The notes: a model not told the origin generated them from the sequence alone. 64,000 bases of DNA from VAZQ01 sp963744275 (GCA_963744275.1 CAVUSX010000021.1:310001-374000), one strand, 5' to 3'. Positions 1 through 9,631 are shown, counted from the stretch's first letter. Numbers and translations are program-made.

Positions 1-936
1 CAGGATGCGGGCCTTGCTCGGATAATCGCGCAGGACCGGCTCGAGCTTGGCGAAATCCGGCATTGCGGACCACGGCTTCCATTCCACCTTGAGCTCGAGC
101 GCCGCCCGAACCGCATTCTCCTCGCGTTCCGCCACCACGCCCACGAAATCCTCGATCCGCACCACCCGCACGATGCCCGGGATGTGCCGGACCGACGTCA
201 TGTCGACCGAGACGAGAGCAGAGCCGATGGCCGTCTCCGAGCCGGTCGCGGGCGGCCGGATCACGCACCCGTGCAACATTCCGGGCCGGCGGACGTCATG
301 CACGAAGGTGAAGCTGCCGGTGGCCTTGGCCGGAATATCGGCGCGCGGAACCGATTTCCCGACCACGGTATATTCCGAGGGCTTCTTGGTGCGCGCGCGG
401 CCGGATGCGCGCAGATCGAACCGCTTGTCGCCGATCAGCTCGCCATAGGAGATGCTCTTGCCGGCGCGCCCGGAGCTGATGATCCCGCTGGCGACGCGCA
501 AATCGGAGACCGCGACGCCGAGCCGGTCGGACGCGAGCTTCAGCAGCATCTGGCGCGCATCGGCGGCGGCGTGCCGGATCGGGATGGCTTCGCGCTGGAT
601 GGTGTTGCTCGCGCTCGTGGTTCCCTGGTCGGGCGTGCGTGCGGTGTCGCCCATCACCATGGTCACGCGCTCGAGATCGACGTCGAGCTCGTCCGCCACG
701 ATCTGGGCCAGCGCGGTGCGGATGCCGGTTCCCAGATCGACCCGACCCGTGAAGCAGGTGACACCGCCATCGGCTTTGATCGCGAGCCATGAATCGATGC
801 GATCATCCGCAATGGTCTTGGGCCATGGACCGGAAGGCTCGGCCGCGTGCAGCGCGGAAGACAATGAGCAGGCCACGAGCAGATAACCTGCCCCCTTCAG
901 CAGGTCGCGGCGGCCGATTGCGGGCCGAACCGACAT
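1..936 (-). CDS. Molybdenum hydroxylase large subunit (IorB/CoxL-like), N-terminal part, cut by window edge
   Basis: The frame runs leftwards from an ATG at 936 (RBS GGGGAGG just upstream) and is still open at base 1, giving 312 residues. Residues 9-15 read RRDLLKG followed by a hydrophobic stretch ending in ALHA, a twin-arginine (Tat) signal peptide, so the enzyme is probably exported folded. The rest resembles the aldehyde oxidase/xanthine dehydrogenase molybdopterin-binding family, especially the isoquinoline 1-oxidoreductase beta type (for example ADELDVDLERVTMVMGDT). It follows a 2Fe-2S subunit gene after an 11-base gap; the two would form a periplasmic hydroxylase in which only this subunit carries the export signal. 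The substrate cannot be told from sequence. Confidence 0.85.
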   Translation of the reverse strand, partial: MSVRPAIGRRDLLKGAGYLLVACSLSSALHAAEPSGPWPKTIADDRIDSWLAIKADGGVTCFTGRVDLGTGIRTALAQIVADELDVDLERVTMVMGDTARTPDQGTTSASNTIQREAIPIRHAAADARQMLLKLASDRLGVAVSDLRVASGIISSGRAGKSISYGELIGDKRFDLRASGRARTKKPSEYTVVGKSVPRADIPAKATGSFTFVHDVRRPGMLHGCVIRPPATGSETAIGSALVSVDMTSVRHIPGIVRVVRIEDFVGVVAEREENAVRAALELKVEWKPWSAMPDFAKLEPVLRDYPSKARIL

Positions 937-947
937 GTCGCCTCCCC

Positions 948-1409
948 TTACGCGCGTGAGGCCGCCACGCGTTGCACCGCACGGACGATCTGCGCATGCG
1001 AGCCGCAGCGGCAGAGATTGTCGGCCAGAGCCGCCTTGATCTCGGCCGCGGTCGGCTTCGCGGTCTGGTCCAGGAAGGCCTTGGCCTGCATGATCATGCC
1101 GTTCATGCAATAGCCGCACTGGGCGGCCTGCTCCTCGATGAAAGCGCGCTGCACCGGATGCGGATTCTCGCGCGAGCCCAGTCCCTCGAGAGTGACGATC
1201 TCGGCCTCGCCGACGTCGTTCAAAGTGGTGACGCAGGAACGCACCGCGCGTCCGTCGAGGATCACGGTGCAGGCACCGCACTGACCGCGACCGCAGCCGA
1301 GCTTCGGACCATTGAGCTGGAGATCGTTGCGCAGGACATAGAGCAGCGGGGTGTCGGGATCGACCGTCAGTGCATGCGTGCGGCCGTTGACCCGCAGAGA
1401 CACAGCCAT
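948..1409 (-). CDS. 2Fe-2S subunit of molybdenum hydroxylase (IorA/CoxS-like)
   Basis: This 153-residue protein has the two-cluster pattern of the small subunit of xanthine-oxidase-family enzymes. Cys39, 44, 47 and 59 form the plant-ferredoxin-type site (GCGRGQCGACTV), and Cys98, 101, 133 and 135 form the second site (QCGYCMNGM, LCRCG). It passes electrons between the molybdenum centre of the downstream large subunit and an external acceptor; a separate FAD subunit is not seen, which fits the isoquinoline-oxidoreductase subgroup. Length is normal. It has no signal peptide and would have to be co-exported with the Tat-bearing partner. Confidence 0.9.
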   Translation of the reverse strand: MAVSLRVNGRTHALTVDPDTPLLYVLRNDLQLNGPKLGCGRGQCGACTVILDGRAVRSCVTTLNDVGEAEIVTLEGLGSRENPHPVQRAFIEEQAAQCGYCMNGMIMQAKAFLDQTAKPTAAEIKAALADNLCRCGSHAQIVRAVQRVAASRA

Positions 1410-1597
1410 GTTCGCCCGCTCCTCCCGACGTCCGGCTTTTCTTGAACCTTATGGCAAAATTAGATCACGACGCGCGCCCCATCACAAGGCAAGCGAGCGG
1501 TCCGCGGCACCCGGCGGCACGATTTCGGCGCGCGGCCAAAAATCAGGCGATGCTGAGCGTTTTTTAGTCAGCTCGCCGGCGGCCGGCGCCGGGAGCG

Positions 1598-2687
1598 TCA
1601 GCCCCCGATCGCCGCATTGACGGCCGGCAGCACCTTTTCGGCCAGAAGGATCATCGAGCGGCGGCCGCGCTCGCGGTCCAGCCAATCCTTGCCGGCATAG
1701 AGCAGCGTCCCGAAATCCCCGACCTGCTCGCGGAAGGCGAGGATCTGGTCGACGACCTTGTTGGGTGATCCGGCGATGACGACGCTGTCGCAGACCGAAT
1801 TGACCGTCAGCTCGGAGTTCGGGCTGCTCGCGGCTGGTCTTGAACACTTCGGCGCGTCCGCTGCGTTTGAGCTTGGTCAAAAGCTGCGTGTAATAATACC
1901 GATAGGGACTGTTCGGGGCGGTGACATAAGCCTGCGCGGTCGCATCGTCTTCGGCCACGAAGATGCTCTTGGCGACCCGCCAGTTGGCCGCTTCGGGCTT
2001 GCGGCCGACCCGGGTGCAGCCCTCGACATATTTCGGCCAGTGGGTCTTTACCCATTGCGGCAGGAGGAAATTGGCCGAGATCGTATCCCAGCCGCGCGCC
2101 GCCGCCTCCGCGATGCCGGCCGAGAACGGCGCCACCGCGGTCACCACGATCGGGGGATGCGGGCGCTGCAGGGGCTTGGGCAGATAGCCCTGCCCGATAT
2201 GGGGTACCAGCTGGCGCTCGATCGAGATGTTCCAGAACTTGCCCTTGAGATTATAGGGCGGCTCGCCCTGCCAGATCGCCAGGACGTGATTGATCGCCTC
2301 CAGAAACATGGCCCGGCGGTCGGCATCGATATTGCCGAAGGCCTCGGCGTCGGACATGAGCCCGCCCGGGCTGATGCCGAAGATGAAGCGGCCGTCGAGC
2401 AGATGATCCAGCATGGCGAGCTGCGAGGCGGTCGCGACCGGATGGCTGTTGGGCATGTTGATGGTGCCGGTGCCGAGCTTGATGCGCTTGGTGGCATCGA
2501 CCAGCGTGCCGATGAAGATCGCGCAGGAGGTGATGTTCTCGGCCCGGTCGGTGGCGTGCTCACCCACATAGCCCTCCACATAGCCGAGCTCGTCCGCCAG
2601 GATGAAAGCCTCGCGATCCTCGCGCAGGGATTGCCGCCAGTCCTTCTCGATGGGATGGATCGGCATGGTGAAGAATCCAAGCTTCAT
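1598..2687 (-). CDS. LLM-class flavin-dependent oxidoreductase (one frameshift)
   Basis: Luciferase-like TIM-barrel monooxygenase, about 362 residues once one frame break is repaired. It starts MKLGFFTMPIHP at 2687, contains GEHATDRAENI and a bulk of conserved family sequence (RIKLGTGTINMPNSHP), and is expected to use FMN supplied by a separate reductase. The frame breaks near 1820, where the coding strand reads CCCGAAC; removing one base restores the normal C-terminal third (VVIAGSPNKVVDQILAFREQ) down to the stop at 1598-1600. Without the repair the frame runs on to 1482 as nonsense. It lies upstream of, and in the same direction as, the molybdenum hydroxylase genes. The substrate is unknown. 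Confidence 0.85.
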
Positions 2688-2718
2688 CTTCTGATCTCCG
2701 AGGCCCTGGAGAAATTCA

Positions 2719-3678
2719 TCACGCCTTCACCGGATATACCGGCGGCTTACCGCTGAGCACGCTGGCCACGTCGGTGGCGCACTTGGTCTGCAACTCGTCG
2801 AGGGCCTCGACCGAGTAGAAGGCGGTGTGCGGCGTCAGGATGACGTTGTCGCGGCCGAGGAGCGGTGAATCCTTCGGCAACGGCTCGGTCGCGACCACGT
2901 CGAGGGCGGCGCCGCCGAGATGGCCGCTGTCGAGCGCCGCCAGCAGCGCCGGCTCGTCGATGAGGGGCCCGCGCGCCGTGTTCACGATCACCGCGCCCTT
3001 CTTCATCCGGGCCAAGGCCGCGGCATCGATGAGGCCGCGGGTGGCGGGCGTGAGCGGCGCATGCACCGAGATGGCATCGGAGCGCGCCAGCAGGGTCTCG
3101 AGGCTCACCGCCTCGACCGCGCAAGCGGCGAACACGTCCTTGCCGGCATAAGGATCGTGCGCGATGACCTCGAACCCGAAGGCCTTCGCCTTGGGGGCGA
3201 GCGCGCGCGGAATATTGCCGAACCCGATCAGACCCAGCACCTGCCCGGCGAGGCGGCGCAGCGGCGCCACCGCCGGCATCTCCCAGCGGCCCGATTGCAC
3301 CAGCTTGTCGGAGAACGGAATCTTGCGGGCGAGCGCGAGCAGGAGCGCCATGGCGTGATCCGACACCTCGTGCATGCAATAGTCGGGCACATAGGTCACC
3401 ACGATGCCGAGCTCGGCCGCCGTCTTGGTGTCGATATTGTCGACGCCGAGACCGAACCGGCCGATCGCCCTGCAGCGCGTGAGCTGCCGCAGGAGCTCGC
3501 CCGGCAGCTTGGCATAGGTGACCAGGATAGCGTCGGCCTCGCGCGCCACCGCCAGGATGTCCTCGGCCGCCACGCTCTTCGACATGCGTATTTCGGGATC
3601 CAGCCGCGCCAGCGCGGCCAGAGCGGGATCAAGCGAGGGGAAGACGCTGTCGGTTACGGCGATGACGGGTCGGGCCAC
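2719..3678 (-). CDS. D-2-hydroxyacid dehydrogenase (C-terminal-binding-protein-like)
   Basis: 319 residues from a GTG at 3678, chosen because GGAG sits 8 bases upstream; the open frame continues to 3840 through a repeat element that is unlikely to be translated. The NAD-binding loop reads LIGFGNIPRAL, where the family usually has Gly in the last loop position and here has Pro. Catalytic residues are present: Arg in NTARGPL, Glu in VVATEPLP and His in LTPHTAFYS. The family reduces 2-keto acids to D-2-hydroxy acids or the reverse. It ends 31 bases before the LLM oxidoreductase on the same strand, so the two may be co-transcribed. Confidence 0.9.
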   Translation of the reverse strand: MARPVIAVTDSVFPSLDPALAALARLDPEIRMSKSVAAEDILAVAREADAILVTYAKLPGELLRQLTRCRAIGRFGLGVDNIDTKTAAELGIVVTYVPDYCMHEVSDHAMALLLALARKIPFSDKLVQSGRWEMPAVAPLRRLAGQVLGLIGFGNIPRALAPKAKAFGFEVIAHDPYAGKDVFAACAVEAVSLETLLARSDAISVHAPLTPATRGLIDAAALARMKKGAVIVNTARGPLIDEPALLAALDSGHLGGAALDVVATEPLPKDSPLLGRDNVILTPHTAFYSVEALDELQTKCATDVASVLSGKPPVYPVKA

Positions 3679-3720
3679 GGAAGTTGCTCCAGAATCAATC
3701 AACAGAATTTCGGCGATCCG

Positions 3721-3877
3721 GTAGGGTGGGCAAGGCGCCAGCACAGGGCCAAACCACGCGGTACGGCGTGGCGGCGCGTTGCCCACGCGGTCCGGCCTCG
3801 CCGCTGAGGCGCGTGGGCAAAATTGTGCCGCGCCGCGCAAACATCATCGCAGTGCCAGGCAATTTTGCCCACCCTAC
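3721..3877. repeat. Palindromic intergenic repeat, family C (GTAGGGTGGGCAA ends)
   Basis: The element opens with GTAGGGTGGGCAA and closes with TTGCCCACCCTAC, so its ends are inverted repeats enclosing a GC-rich core. A related copy lies at 51045-51210. It fills the gap between the hydroxyacid dehydrogenase and the PEP-utilising gene. Confidence 0.75.
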
Positions 3878-3894
3878 AGATCGAATTTTGATCA

Positions 3895-5192
3895 TCAGCG
3901 CAGCCAGCGCACGATCCCGGCCACGCCGTCGACCGCGACTTGCGCGCCGTCGGGAATCTTGCGCGTCGCGTCGAGGACACCGAGCACCATCGGGATTCCC
4001 CGTTCGCGGGCGAGCGAAGCCAGATGCGAGGTCGAGCCGCCGAGCTCCGCCACCACGCCGGCCACGCGCGGCAGGATCTGGCTCAGCGCCGGCCCCGCCA
4101 CCTTGGTCACCAGGATGTCGCCGGGCGCGACGCGGGCGAGCTCGCACTCGCAATTCACCACCACGGCACGGCCGGAGCCCCAGCCGATCCCGGCCGGATG
4201 GCCGCTGAGGCCCGGATGCTGCAGCCAGATCTCGTCCGGCACCAGGGTGGGCTGCAGATGCAACGGACGGGCTTGCAGCAACTTGAATCCGGCATCGTCG
4301 AGCGCCCACTCGATCTCCACCGGCATGCCGTCGAAGATCTTGCTCATGGCGCCTTCGGCCTTGCGCAGCAGGCGGCCGAGCGTCACCGCCTGGCCGGCAT
4401 CGAGACAGGGCTGCCGGGCGAGCGCCTCCGGCACCGCCTGCGTGGTGGTGCCCATGCCATGCATGCAGGTCTCGCGGCGATCCTTGCGGCCGGCCTCGAT
4501 CTTGCGAACGAATCCCTGGCGGCTCAGCACGATGCGGTCGGGCACCACCTCGCCCTGCGCGATCGCCGAGCCCAATCCCCAGGTGGCGCTGATGAGCATC
4601 TGGCCGTCGGGCGTCTCGCTCAAGCCGCCGCCCGAAGCACGCGCCGCGACCAGCGGCTGGATCAGCACCGCCATGGCGGTGTCGGCCGGATTGAGCCCAT
4701 GATTGTCCATGTAACGCCGGGCATTGCCGGTCCACAGGGCGGCCCAACAGGCCCGCACCGCGGTCAGGAACTCGGTCTCGTCCGTGAGCCCCAGAAAGCT
4801 CTCGAACTGCCCCGCGAAATTGGCGTCGGCACGGTCCTCGATCAGCGCCGAGGAACGCACCACGCCGGGTTGGCCGCGATGCGCTCTGGGCGCGCCACGC
4901 CGCAAGCAGCGGCTGCAAGATGGCGGGCGCGATCGGCTGCTCGTAGAGCGCCAGCCTGATCTCGACCGCGAGCTTGCGCGCCGGCGGTGGGCGCGGCGGC
5001 GGCGAAGCGCGCCACCAGGTCGTCGAGCCCCAGCGCCGTGAGCTGCGCCCGATAGGCCGCCGCCGTGAGGCAGAATCCGCCCGGCGTCGGCAGACCGGCA
5101 TGGGTCAGCGTTGCGAGATTCGCGGCCTTCGGCCCCACCCGATCCGGGTCGGTGGCGGCGGCATCGTCGAGGGGAAGGATGAATGCGGTCAT
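3895..5192 (-). CDS. PEP-utilising/ATP-grasp phosphotransferase lacking the C-terminal barrel (two frameshifts)
   Basis: Repaired length is about 432 residues, roughly half of phosphoenolpyruvate synthase. The N-terminal part matches the PPDK/PEP-synthase nucleotide-binding domain (VGPKAANLATLTHAGLPTP; VVRSSALIEDRADANFAGQ; ATWGLGSAIAQGEVV). The C-terminal part is the swivelling phosphohistidine domain with the catalytic His in GGSTSHLASLARERGIP. The TIM-barrel PEP/pyruvate-binding domain is absent, so it may phosphorylate another acceptor, as rifampicin phosphotransferases do, or act with a partner. Frame breaks lie near 4978 and 4885; both behave as single extra bases. It starts ATG at 5192 and is followed by a 17-base gap to a family C repeat. 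The physiological substrate is unknown. Confidence 0.75.
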
Positions 5193-5276
5193 TGCGTGAT
5201 TGCTGCAACACTTTCGCTGTTGTGGCCGGTCTCGAGGCGGCCATCTGGCTCAGTCGGGCACAGGATGCGCTCGAGA

Positions 5277-5336
5277 TCACCGGGTCTCGCCGCTTTGCGG
5301 CGGCCCGGTGATGACGTCGCGCCGAGCGCGACGTCA
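5277..5336 (-). terminator. Strong hairpins downstream of the M24 gene
   Basis: TCACCGGG (5277-5284) pairs with CCCGGTGA (5304-5311) around an inner GCCGC/GCGGC stem. A second hairpin, GACGTCGCGC/GCGCGACGTC, overlaps the M24 stop codon. There is no long T run, so this may be a rho-independent-like or RNA-stabilising structure rather than a classic terminator. Confidence 0.45.
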
Positions 5337-6602
5337 TTTCACGTGGTCCCCGTAGCCCGGCAGCGGGTCGACGACCGTGATCTGCTTCACCGGGAAGTTG
5401 GAGACGATCTCGATCTCGTTCTTGTGGACGATGAGCATCTCCTCGATGCGCACTCCGTAGCGGAACTTCTTGCCGTGCTGCGTCTCCAGCGCGAAGGTCA
5501 TGCCTTCCTTGATCTCGACCGGATGATCGAGCGACCAGATGCGCGAGATGACGGGCGGATCGTATTGGGCGAGGCCGAGGCCATGGCCCCACAGGTTGGC
5601 GGCCGCCTGATCCTCGTCCTCGTAGCCCCAGGTCTCCATGGCGGACGGCCACTTCAGCGCGATCTCGCGCGTGGTGGTGCCGGCCTTGACGGCGCCGATC
5701 GAGTTGTAGAGCCATCCGAGCGCGGTCGTGTAGGTGTCCTTCTGCTCCTGGCTCGGCTCCTTGCCGACGCAATAGGTGCGGTAATAGCAGGACTTGTAGC
5801 CGTTCCAGGTCAGCGCCGCCAAATCCATGAACACGATGTCGCCGGGCTGGATGATGCGGTCGGAGAAGTTGCGCCAGTTCGGCCAGGTATTGGGGCCGGA
5901 CGAAACGATCACGTCCTCCACGTCCTCCATGCCGGGGATGTTGTAGAGGTACTGCATCAGGTGCGCCGTCACCTGGTTCTCGGTGATGCCGGGGCGCAGG
6001 AATTTCATGCACTCCCAGTGCGTGGCATCGCCGATGGCGCCGACGATGCGGAAGCATTCCTGCTCGTCGACGTTCTTGACGGCGCGCGCGTCCATCATGG
6101 CGCTCATGCCGTCGGTCCAATTGATGTTGTTCTCCTTGAAGATGTTGATCATGTTGATGTCGATGAAGTCGACGCCGAGCTTTTGGCCGGCGACGCCGTT
6201 GTCCTTCATCGCCTGCAGCACCGCCTTGGTGAATTTGTTGACTTGCTGGGTCGAGGCCGGGCCGGCGGCGCCTTTGATCCAGGCGAAGGAATGGCGCACG
6301 TTCTCCTTGGGGATCCACGGCGAATGGCGCTCGATCTGGAAGCCGAGGTCGCCCTGCTCGAACAGGATCGGGGCGCCGTCGCCGCACAGCATGGCGTAGC
6401 GCAGCCCCGGCTTGAGCCGGTTCCAGCCCGGGGTCAGCGTGCCGGTGATGTAGCGGACGTTCTCGTCATACATGCACAAGACGGCGCCGAGGCCGTGCTT
6501 CTTCATCATCTCGCGGGCGCGCTCGGTCCGGTAGGTCCGCAACCGGTCCCAGTTGACGCGCTGCTGCCAATCCACGCCGGCGATGCCGAAATTCGCTCCC
6601 AT
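5334..6602 (-). CDS. M24-family protein (creatinase / Xaa-Pro peptidase-like)
   Basis: 422 residues with the pita-bread C-terminal domain after an N-terminal creatinase-type domain. Four of the five usual metal-ligand positions are visible: Asp260 (VFMDLAALTW), His340 (WGHGLGLAQYDPP), Glu373 (FALETQ) and Glu387 (GVRIEEMLIV). The fifth, normally Asp in a GYxSD motif, is Cys272 (NGYKSCYYRT). Loss of one ligand suggests a non-peptidase activity as in creatinase (amidinohydrolysis, no metal) or DMSP-lyase-like relatives, rather than a true aminopeptidase. GGGGAAGAGG upstream of the ATG supports the start. Neighbours on the same strand are the GlcG-like gene before and the phosphotransferase after. 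Confidence 0.85.
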   Translation of the reverse strand: MGANFGIAGVDWQQRVNWDRLRTYRTERAREMMKKHGLGAVLCMYDENVRYITGTLTPGWNRLKPGLRYAMLCGDGAPILFEQGDLGFQIERHSPWIPKENVRHSFAWIKGAAGPASTQQVNKFTKAVLQAMKDNGVAGQKLGVDFIDINMINIFKENNINWTDGMSAMMDARAVKNVDEQECFRIVGAIGDATHWECMKFLRPGITENQVTAHLMQYLYNIPGMEDVEDVIVSSGPNTWPNWRNFSDRIIQPGDIVFMDLAALTWNGYKSCYYRTYCVGKEPSQEQKDTYTTALGWLYNSIGAVKAGTTTREIALKWPSAMETWGYEDEDQAAANLWGHGLGLAQYDPPVISRIWSLDHPVEIKEGMTFALETQHGKKFRYGVRIEEMLIVHKNEIEIVSNFPVKQITVVDPLPGYGDHVK

Positions 6603-6699
6603 AACCCTCTTCCCCTTGATGCTGCGCGGATGTCCGCGTCACTGGAATACTCTTTGGAGCGCTCTTTGGAGCGCCTTTTGCAACAATCGCGCGCGGCGC

Positions 6700-7143
6700 T
6701 CAGGTCGGATCGACGCCGGGATCGGCTTTGAGGCCGGCCGCCGCAATGCCGGCGAGCGCGCACTTTTCGTCATTGTCGGAGGTATCGCCCGAGATGCCGA
6801 CCGCCCCGATGACGTCGCCAGCCGCGTCCCGCACCAGCACGCCGCCGGTCACCGGCACGAACCGCCCGTCGCTCGCGGCCGCGAGCGCGGTGAAGAACAT
6901 CTGCGAGCGCGACACGCGGCCCGCCAGCGTGCGCGACCCGAAGCCCATGCCGAGCGCCCCCCAGGCTTTGCCGAAGGCGATCTCGAACCGCAGGATTCCG
7001 GATTTGTCCTCGCGCTTGAACGCCACCAAGTGACCGCCGGCATCGAGCACCGCAACCGAGAGTGGAGAGAACTTGGCCTCGCGTGCGGTCTTGAGCGCGA
7101 CATCGAGAATGGTGCTGGCTTGCGCGAGCGTGAGAGATGACAT
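6700..7143 (-). CDS. GlcG/HbpS family heme-binding-like protein (DUF336)
   Basis: 147 residues, the usual length for this family. Recognisable stretches are LDAGGHLVAFKRED, AFGKAWGALGMGFGSR and the Gly-rich end GGVLVRDAAGDVIGAVGISG followed by DNDEKCALAG. Family members include a glycolate-operon protein of unknown role and an extracellular heme sensor. Such genes are often carried as accessory genes in catabolic clusters, as here, 97 bases upstream of the M24 gene on the same strand. RBS GGGGAG precedes the ATG. Its biochemical role is not established. Confidence 0.85.
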   Translation of the reverse strand: MSSLTLAQASTILDVALKTAREAKFSPLSVAVLDAGGHLVAFKREDKSGILRFEIAFGKAWGALGMGFGSRTLAGRVSRSQMFFTALAAASDGRFVPVTGGVLVRDAAGDVIGAVGISGDTSDNDEKCALAGIAAAGLKADPGVDPT

Positions 7144-7292
7144 GGTGGCTCCCCGGGTTTCTGCGGGCCCGATGACTATAGCGAATTGTTGGACCTGTCA
7201 CCCCAGCCGGGGCAAGGATACGAGATTGCGCATTCGACTTGAAGACCGCCACGGCCGCTGTGTAGCGTCGGCGGTCACCGCATGGGGGGCGC

Positions 7293-8228
7293 ATGGGAAC
7301 GGCGAAGAGAATGGGCACGGCGAGGAAAAAAGGCACGGTCGGCGTCGTCGGCCTCGGCATCATGGGCGGGGCGTTTGCGAGAAGCCTCGTCGCCGCCGGC
7401 TGGCGCGTGATCGGTTACGATATCGACCCGGCTCGCCGTCGGGCACTGGCCAAAGCCGGAGTCGAGCTCGCGGCGGACGCCCGTCATCTGGCCGGCGCGG
7501 CGCGAACTATCATCACCAGTCTGCCGAAGCCGGCCGCGCTCGCGGCGACCGTCGCGGCCATCGCGGATGCGGGCTCACGGCCGGTCGTGGTCATCGAGAC
7601 CAGCACCTTTGCGCTCGCCGACAAGCTTAAGGCCGCGGGTAAGCTCAAAGCCGCGGGCCACATCATGCTCGATTGCCCGATCAGCGGCACCGGCGCGCAG
7701 GCCAAGTGCAAGGACATCGTGGTCTATGCCAGCGGCGATCGCAAGGCGATCAAACGGCTGCGCCCGCTGTTCGCCGGCTTCGCCCGCTCGGCCCATGACC
7801 TCGGCGCGCTCGGCAACGGCAGCCGCATGAAATACGTGGCCAACCTTCTGGTCGCCATCAACAACGTGGCGGCGGCCGAGGCCATGGTGCTCGGCATCAA
7901 GGCCGGCCTCGAGCCGCAGATCATCTACGACATGGTGACGAGCGGCGCCGGCAATTCGCGCATCTTCGAGCTGCGCGCCCCCATGATGGTGCGCAACCGC
8001 TATGACGATCCCACCATGAAGGTGGCGATCTGGCAGAAGGACATGCAGGTGATCGGCGCGTTCGCCGCGGCGCTGCGCTGCCCGACCCCGCTGTTCACGG
8101 CGACGCAGCCGATCTACGACGCCGCGCTCGCCGGCGGCCACGCCCAGGACGATACCGCCTCGGTGTGCGCAGTGCTGGAGGCGAAGGCGGGCGTGAAGCG
8201 GAGGGCGAGGAAGAAGGCCAAAGCGTGA
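7293..8228 (+). CDS. NAD(P)-dependent beta-hydroxyacid dehydrogenase (3-hydroxyisobutyrate dehydrogenase family)
   Basis: 311 residues. The Rossmann motif VVGLGIMGG is at residues 18-26, substrate-loop DCPISGTG at 127-134, and the catalytic Lys is Lys180 in GSRMKYVANLLVAINN. The family oxidises 3-hydroxyisobutyrate, tartronate semialdehyde and related 3-hydroxy acids. The start is uncertain: ATG 7293 and ATG 7311 are both in frame, with a G-run before the first. It is transcribed away from the GlcG-like gene across a 149-base gap that probably holds both promoters. A short in-frame repeat (KLKAAGKLKAAG) lies near residue 112. Confidence 0.9.
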   Translation: MGTAKRMGTARKKGTVGVVGLGIMGGAFARSLVAAGWRVIGYDIDPARRRALAKAGVELAADARHLAGAARTIITSLPKPAALAATVAAIADAGSRPVVVIETSTFALADKLKAAGKLKAAGHIMLDCPISGTGAQAKCKDIVVYASGDRKAIKRLRPLFAGFARSAHDLGALGNGSRMKYVANLLVAINNVAAAEAMVLGIKAGLEPQIIYDMVTSGAGNSRIFELRAPMMVRNRYDDPTMKVAIWQKDMQVIGAFAAALRCPTPLFTATQPIYDAALAGGHAQDDTASVCAVLEAKAGVKRRARKKAKA

Positions 8229-8239
8229 GCAAGTTCGAT

Positions 8240-8395
8240 TGTCATCGCCGGGCATAGCCCGCGCAGACGGGCGTTTACGCCCTCTTCCGGGCCATGCGTA
8301 AACGCCCTTGTGTCCCGGCGATCCCGATGAGGGAGGCACTGTGCGACCCTTATCGGGATGGCCGGAACAAGTCCGGCCATGACAACTCCAGCGTA
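8240..8395. repeat. Inverted-repeat intergenic element, family F
   Basis: Contains nested inverted repeats such as GGGCGTTTACGCCC and TCCGGCC/GGCCGGA and lies between two convergent genes. Similar text (GTCCCGGC, CGTTTACG/CGTTCACG) recurs at 60388-60560 and inside the family B and C elements at 42.7 kb and 51.1 kb. Confidence 0.5.
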
Positions 8396-8406
8396 CGAAG
8401 CACGCC

Positions 8407-9631
8407 TCAGCTTTCCAGAAAATCCAGCACCGCGATCTCGCTCATCACGGCTTGCGGGGTGCCGTGCCGTTCGGCTTTGCGGCGCTCCTCGGCACTCGAC
8501 AGACTTCGGCTGCAGATAGCTGCCGAGGTCGCGGCCGCGCTGCATCACCTGTCGGTTGATGCCGATGCGGGCGGCCGCGAACCGCTGCAGCGCGGATTCG
8601 ACGCCACCGTTTGATTGCAGCGCGGTCGCGAGCGCCATGGCGTCCTCGGCCGCCTTGGTCACGCCGGCCGCCACATGAGGCCGGGCCAGGAACGCGGCAT
8701 CGCCCAGGAGAGCGACCCGGCCCACCGCCATGCGGGGCGTCTCGACATCGTAGATCGGCTGCAGGAACGGCCGCTCCGTCAGCCTGATCACCTCTTCGAG
8801 CTGCGGCGGCAGCAACGCCTGCGCCGCCACCCGCAGCTCCGCAATGACCTCGGCGCGCACCAGCGGCGGCGGAATCCCGAGCGCATGGACGCGCCCGGCC
8901 GCGTCGGTGAGCATGCGCCTGAGCTCCGGCGCGGGCGCCGGCCGGTACCAGACGAAATTGCAGCGCCGGTGGCATGCCCGCAGATCGTTGTCGGGCCCGG
9001 CCACCGGATAGCTGAGGCATTGCTCGCCCGGCGGCAGGCAGAACACCAGCGCATCGAACAGGTCCGCGTGGGTGGCCGGCGACAGCGCGCTTTCGGGCAC
9101 CAATCCCCGCCAGGCCACATAGCCCGCATAGACCGGCTCGACGCCGGGTAGAATCTGCGTGCGGACGGTGGAGCGGAAGCCGTCGGCCCCCACGATCAGG
9201 TCGGCCTCGGCGCGGGCGCCGTCGGCGAAATGCGCCGTGACGCCCTTGGCGGACGGCGCGATGCGCAACAACTCCTTGCCGAGATGGTAACGATCCGCCG
9301 GGAGCTTTTCCCGCAGCATGCGAAACACCCGGTCCCAGGAGGTGACGGTCTGGGCGCAGCCGAAGTCACCGATCACCCGCCCCGACCGGTCGAGCGTCTT
9401 GCGGCCCGCCACCTCGATGCCGAGATCGCGGGTCGGATCGCAGCCGGCCGCAAGCAGCACCGCCCGCATCGCCGCATGGGTCACGATACCGGCGCCGCGA
9501 CCGGAGAGCTCCGCCTCGGCCCGCTCGTAGATCGCGGCCGTCCAGCCGGCGCGTGCCAGCAGGCTCGCCGCGAACAGGCCGCTCATGGAGCCGCCGATGA
9601 CCAGAGCGTGGCGTTCTCCCGATTTGGGCAA
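8407..9631 (-). CDS. FAD-dependent monooxygenase (one frameshift)
   Basis: About 407 residues after repair. The N-terminal dinucleotide-binding fold is HALVIGGSMSGLFAASLLARAGW, the middle GADGFRSTVR is the FAD/NADPH motif, and LLGDAAFLARPHVAAGV is the second FAD-binding motif of the p-hydroxybenzoate-hydroxylase family. I place the start at TTG 9631 because GGGAG lies 9 bases upstream and the family motif follows at once; an ATG at 9739 is in frame but lies in a repeat. A frame break near 8500 (TCTGTCG) separates the last 30 residues (AEERRKAERHGTPQ to the stop at 8407). Likely hydroxylates an aromatic or related compound; the substrate is unknown. Confidence 0.85.

Noticed and set aside
4974..6731. 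A 585-codon open frame on the + strand opposite the M24 gene
   Set aside because: High GC keeps the antisense frame open; it is rich in Arg, Gly, His and Asp without family sequence, while the minus strand encodes a clear M24 protein.
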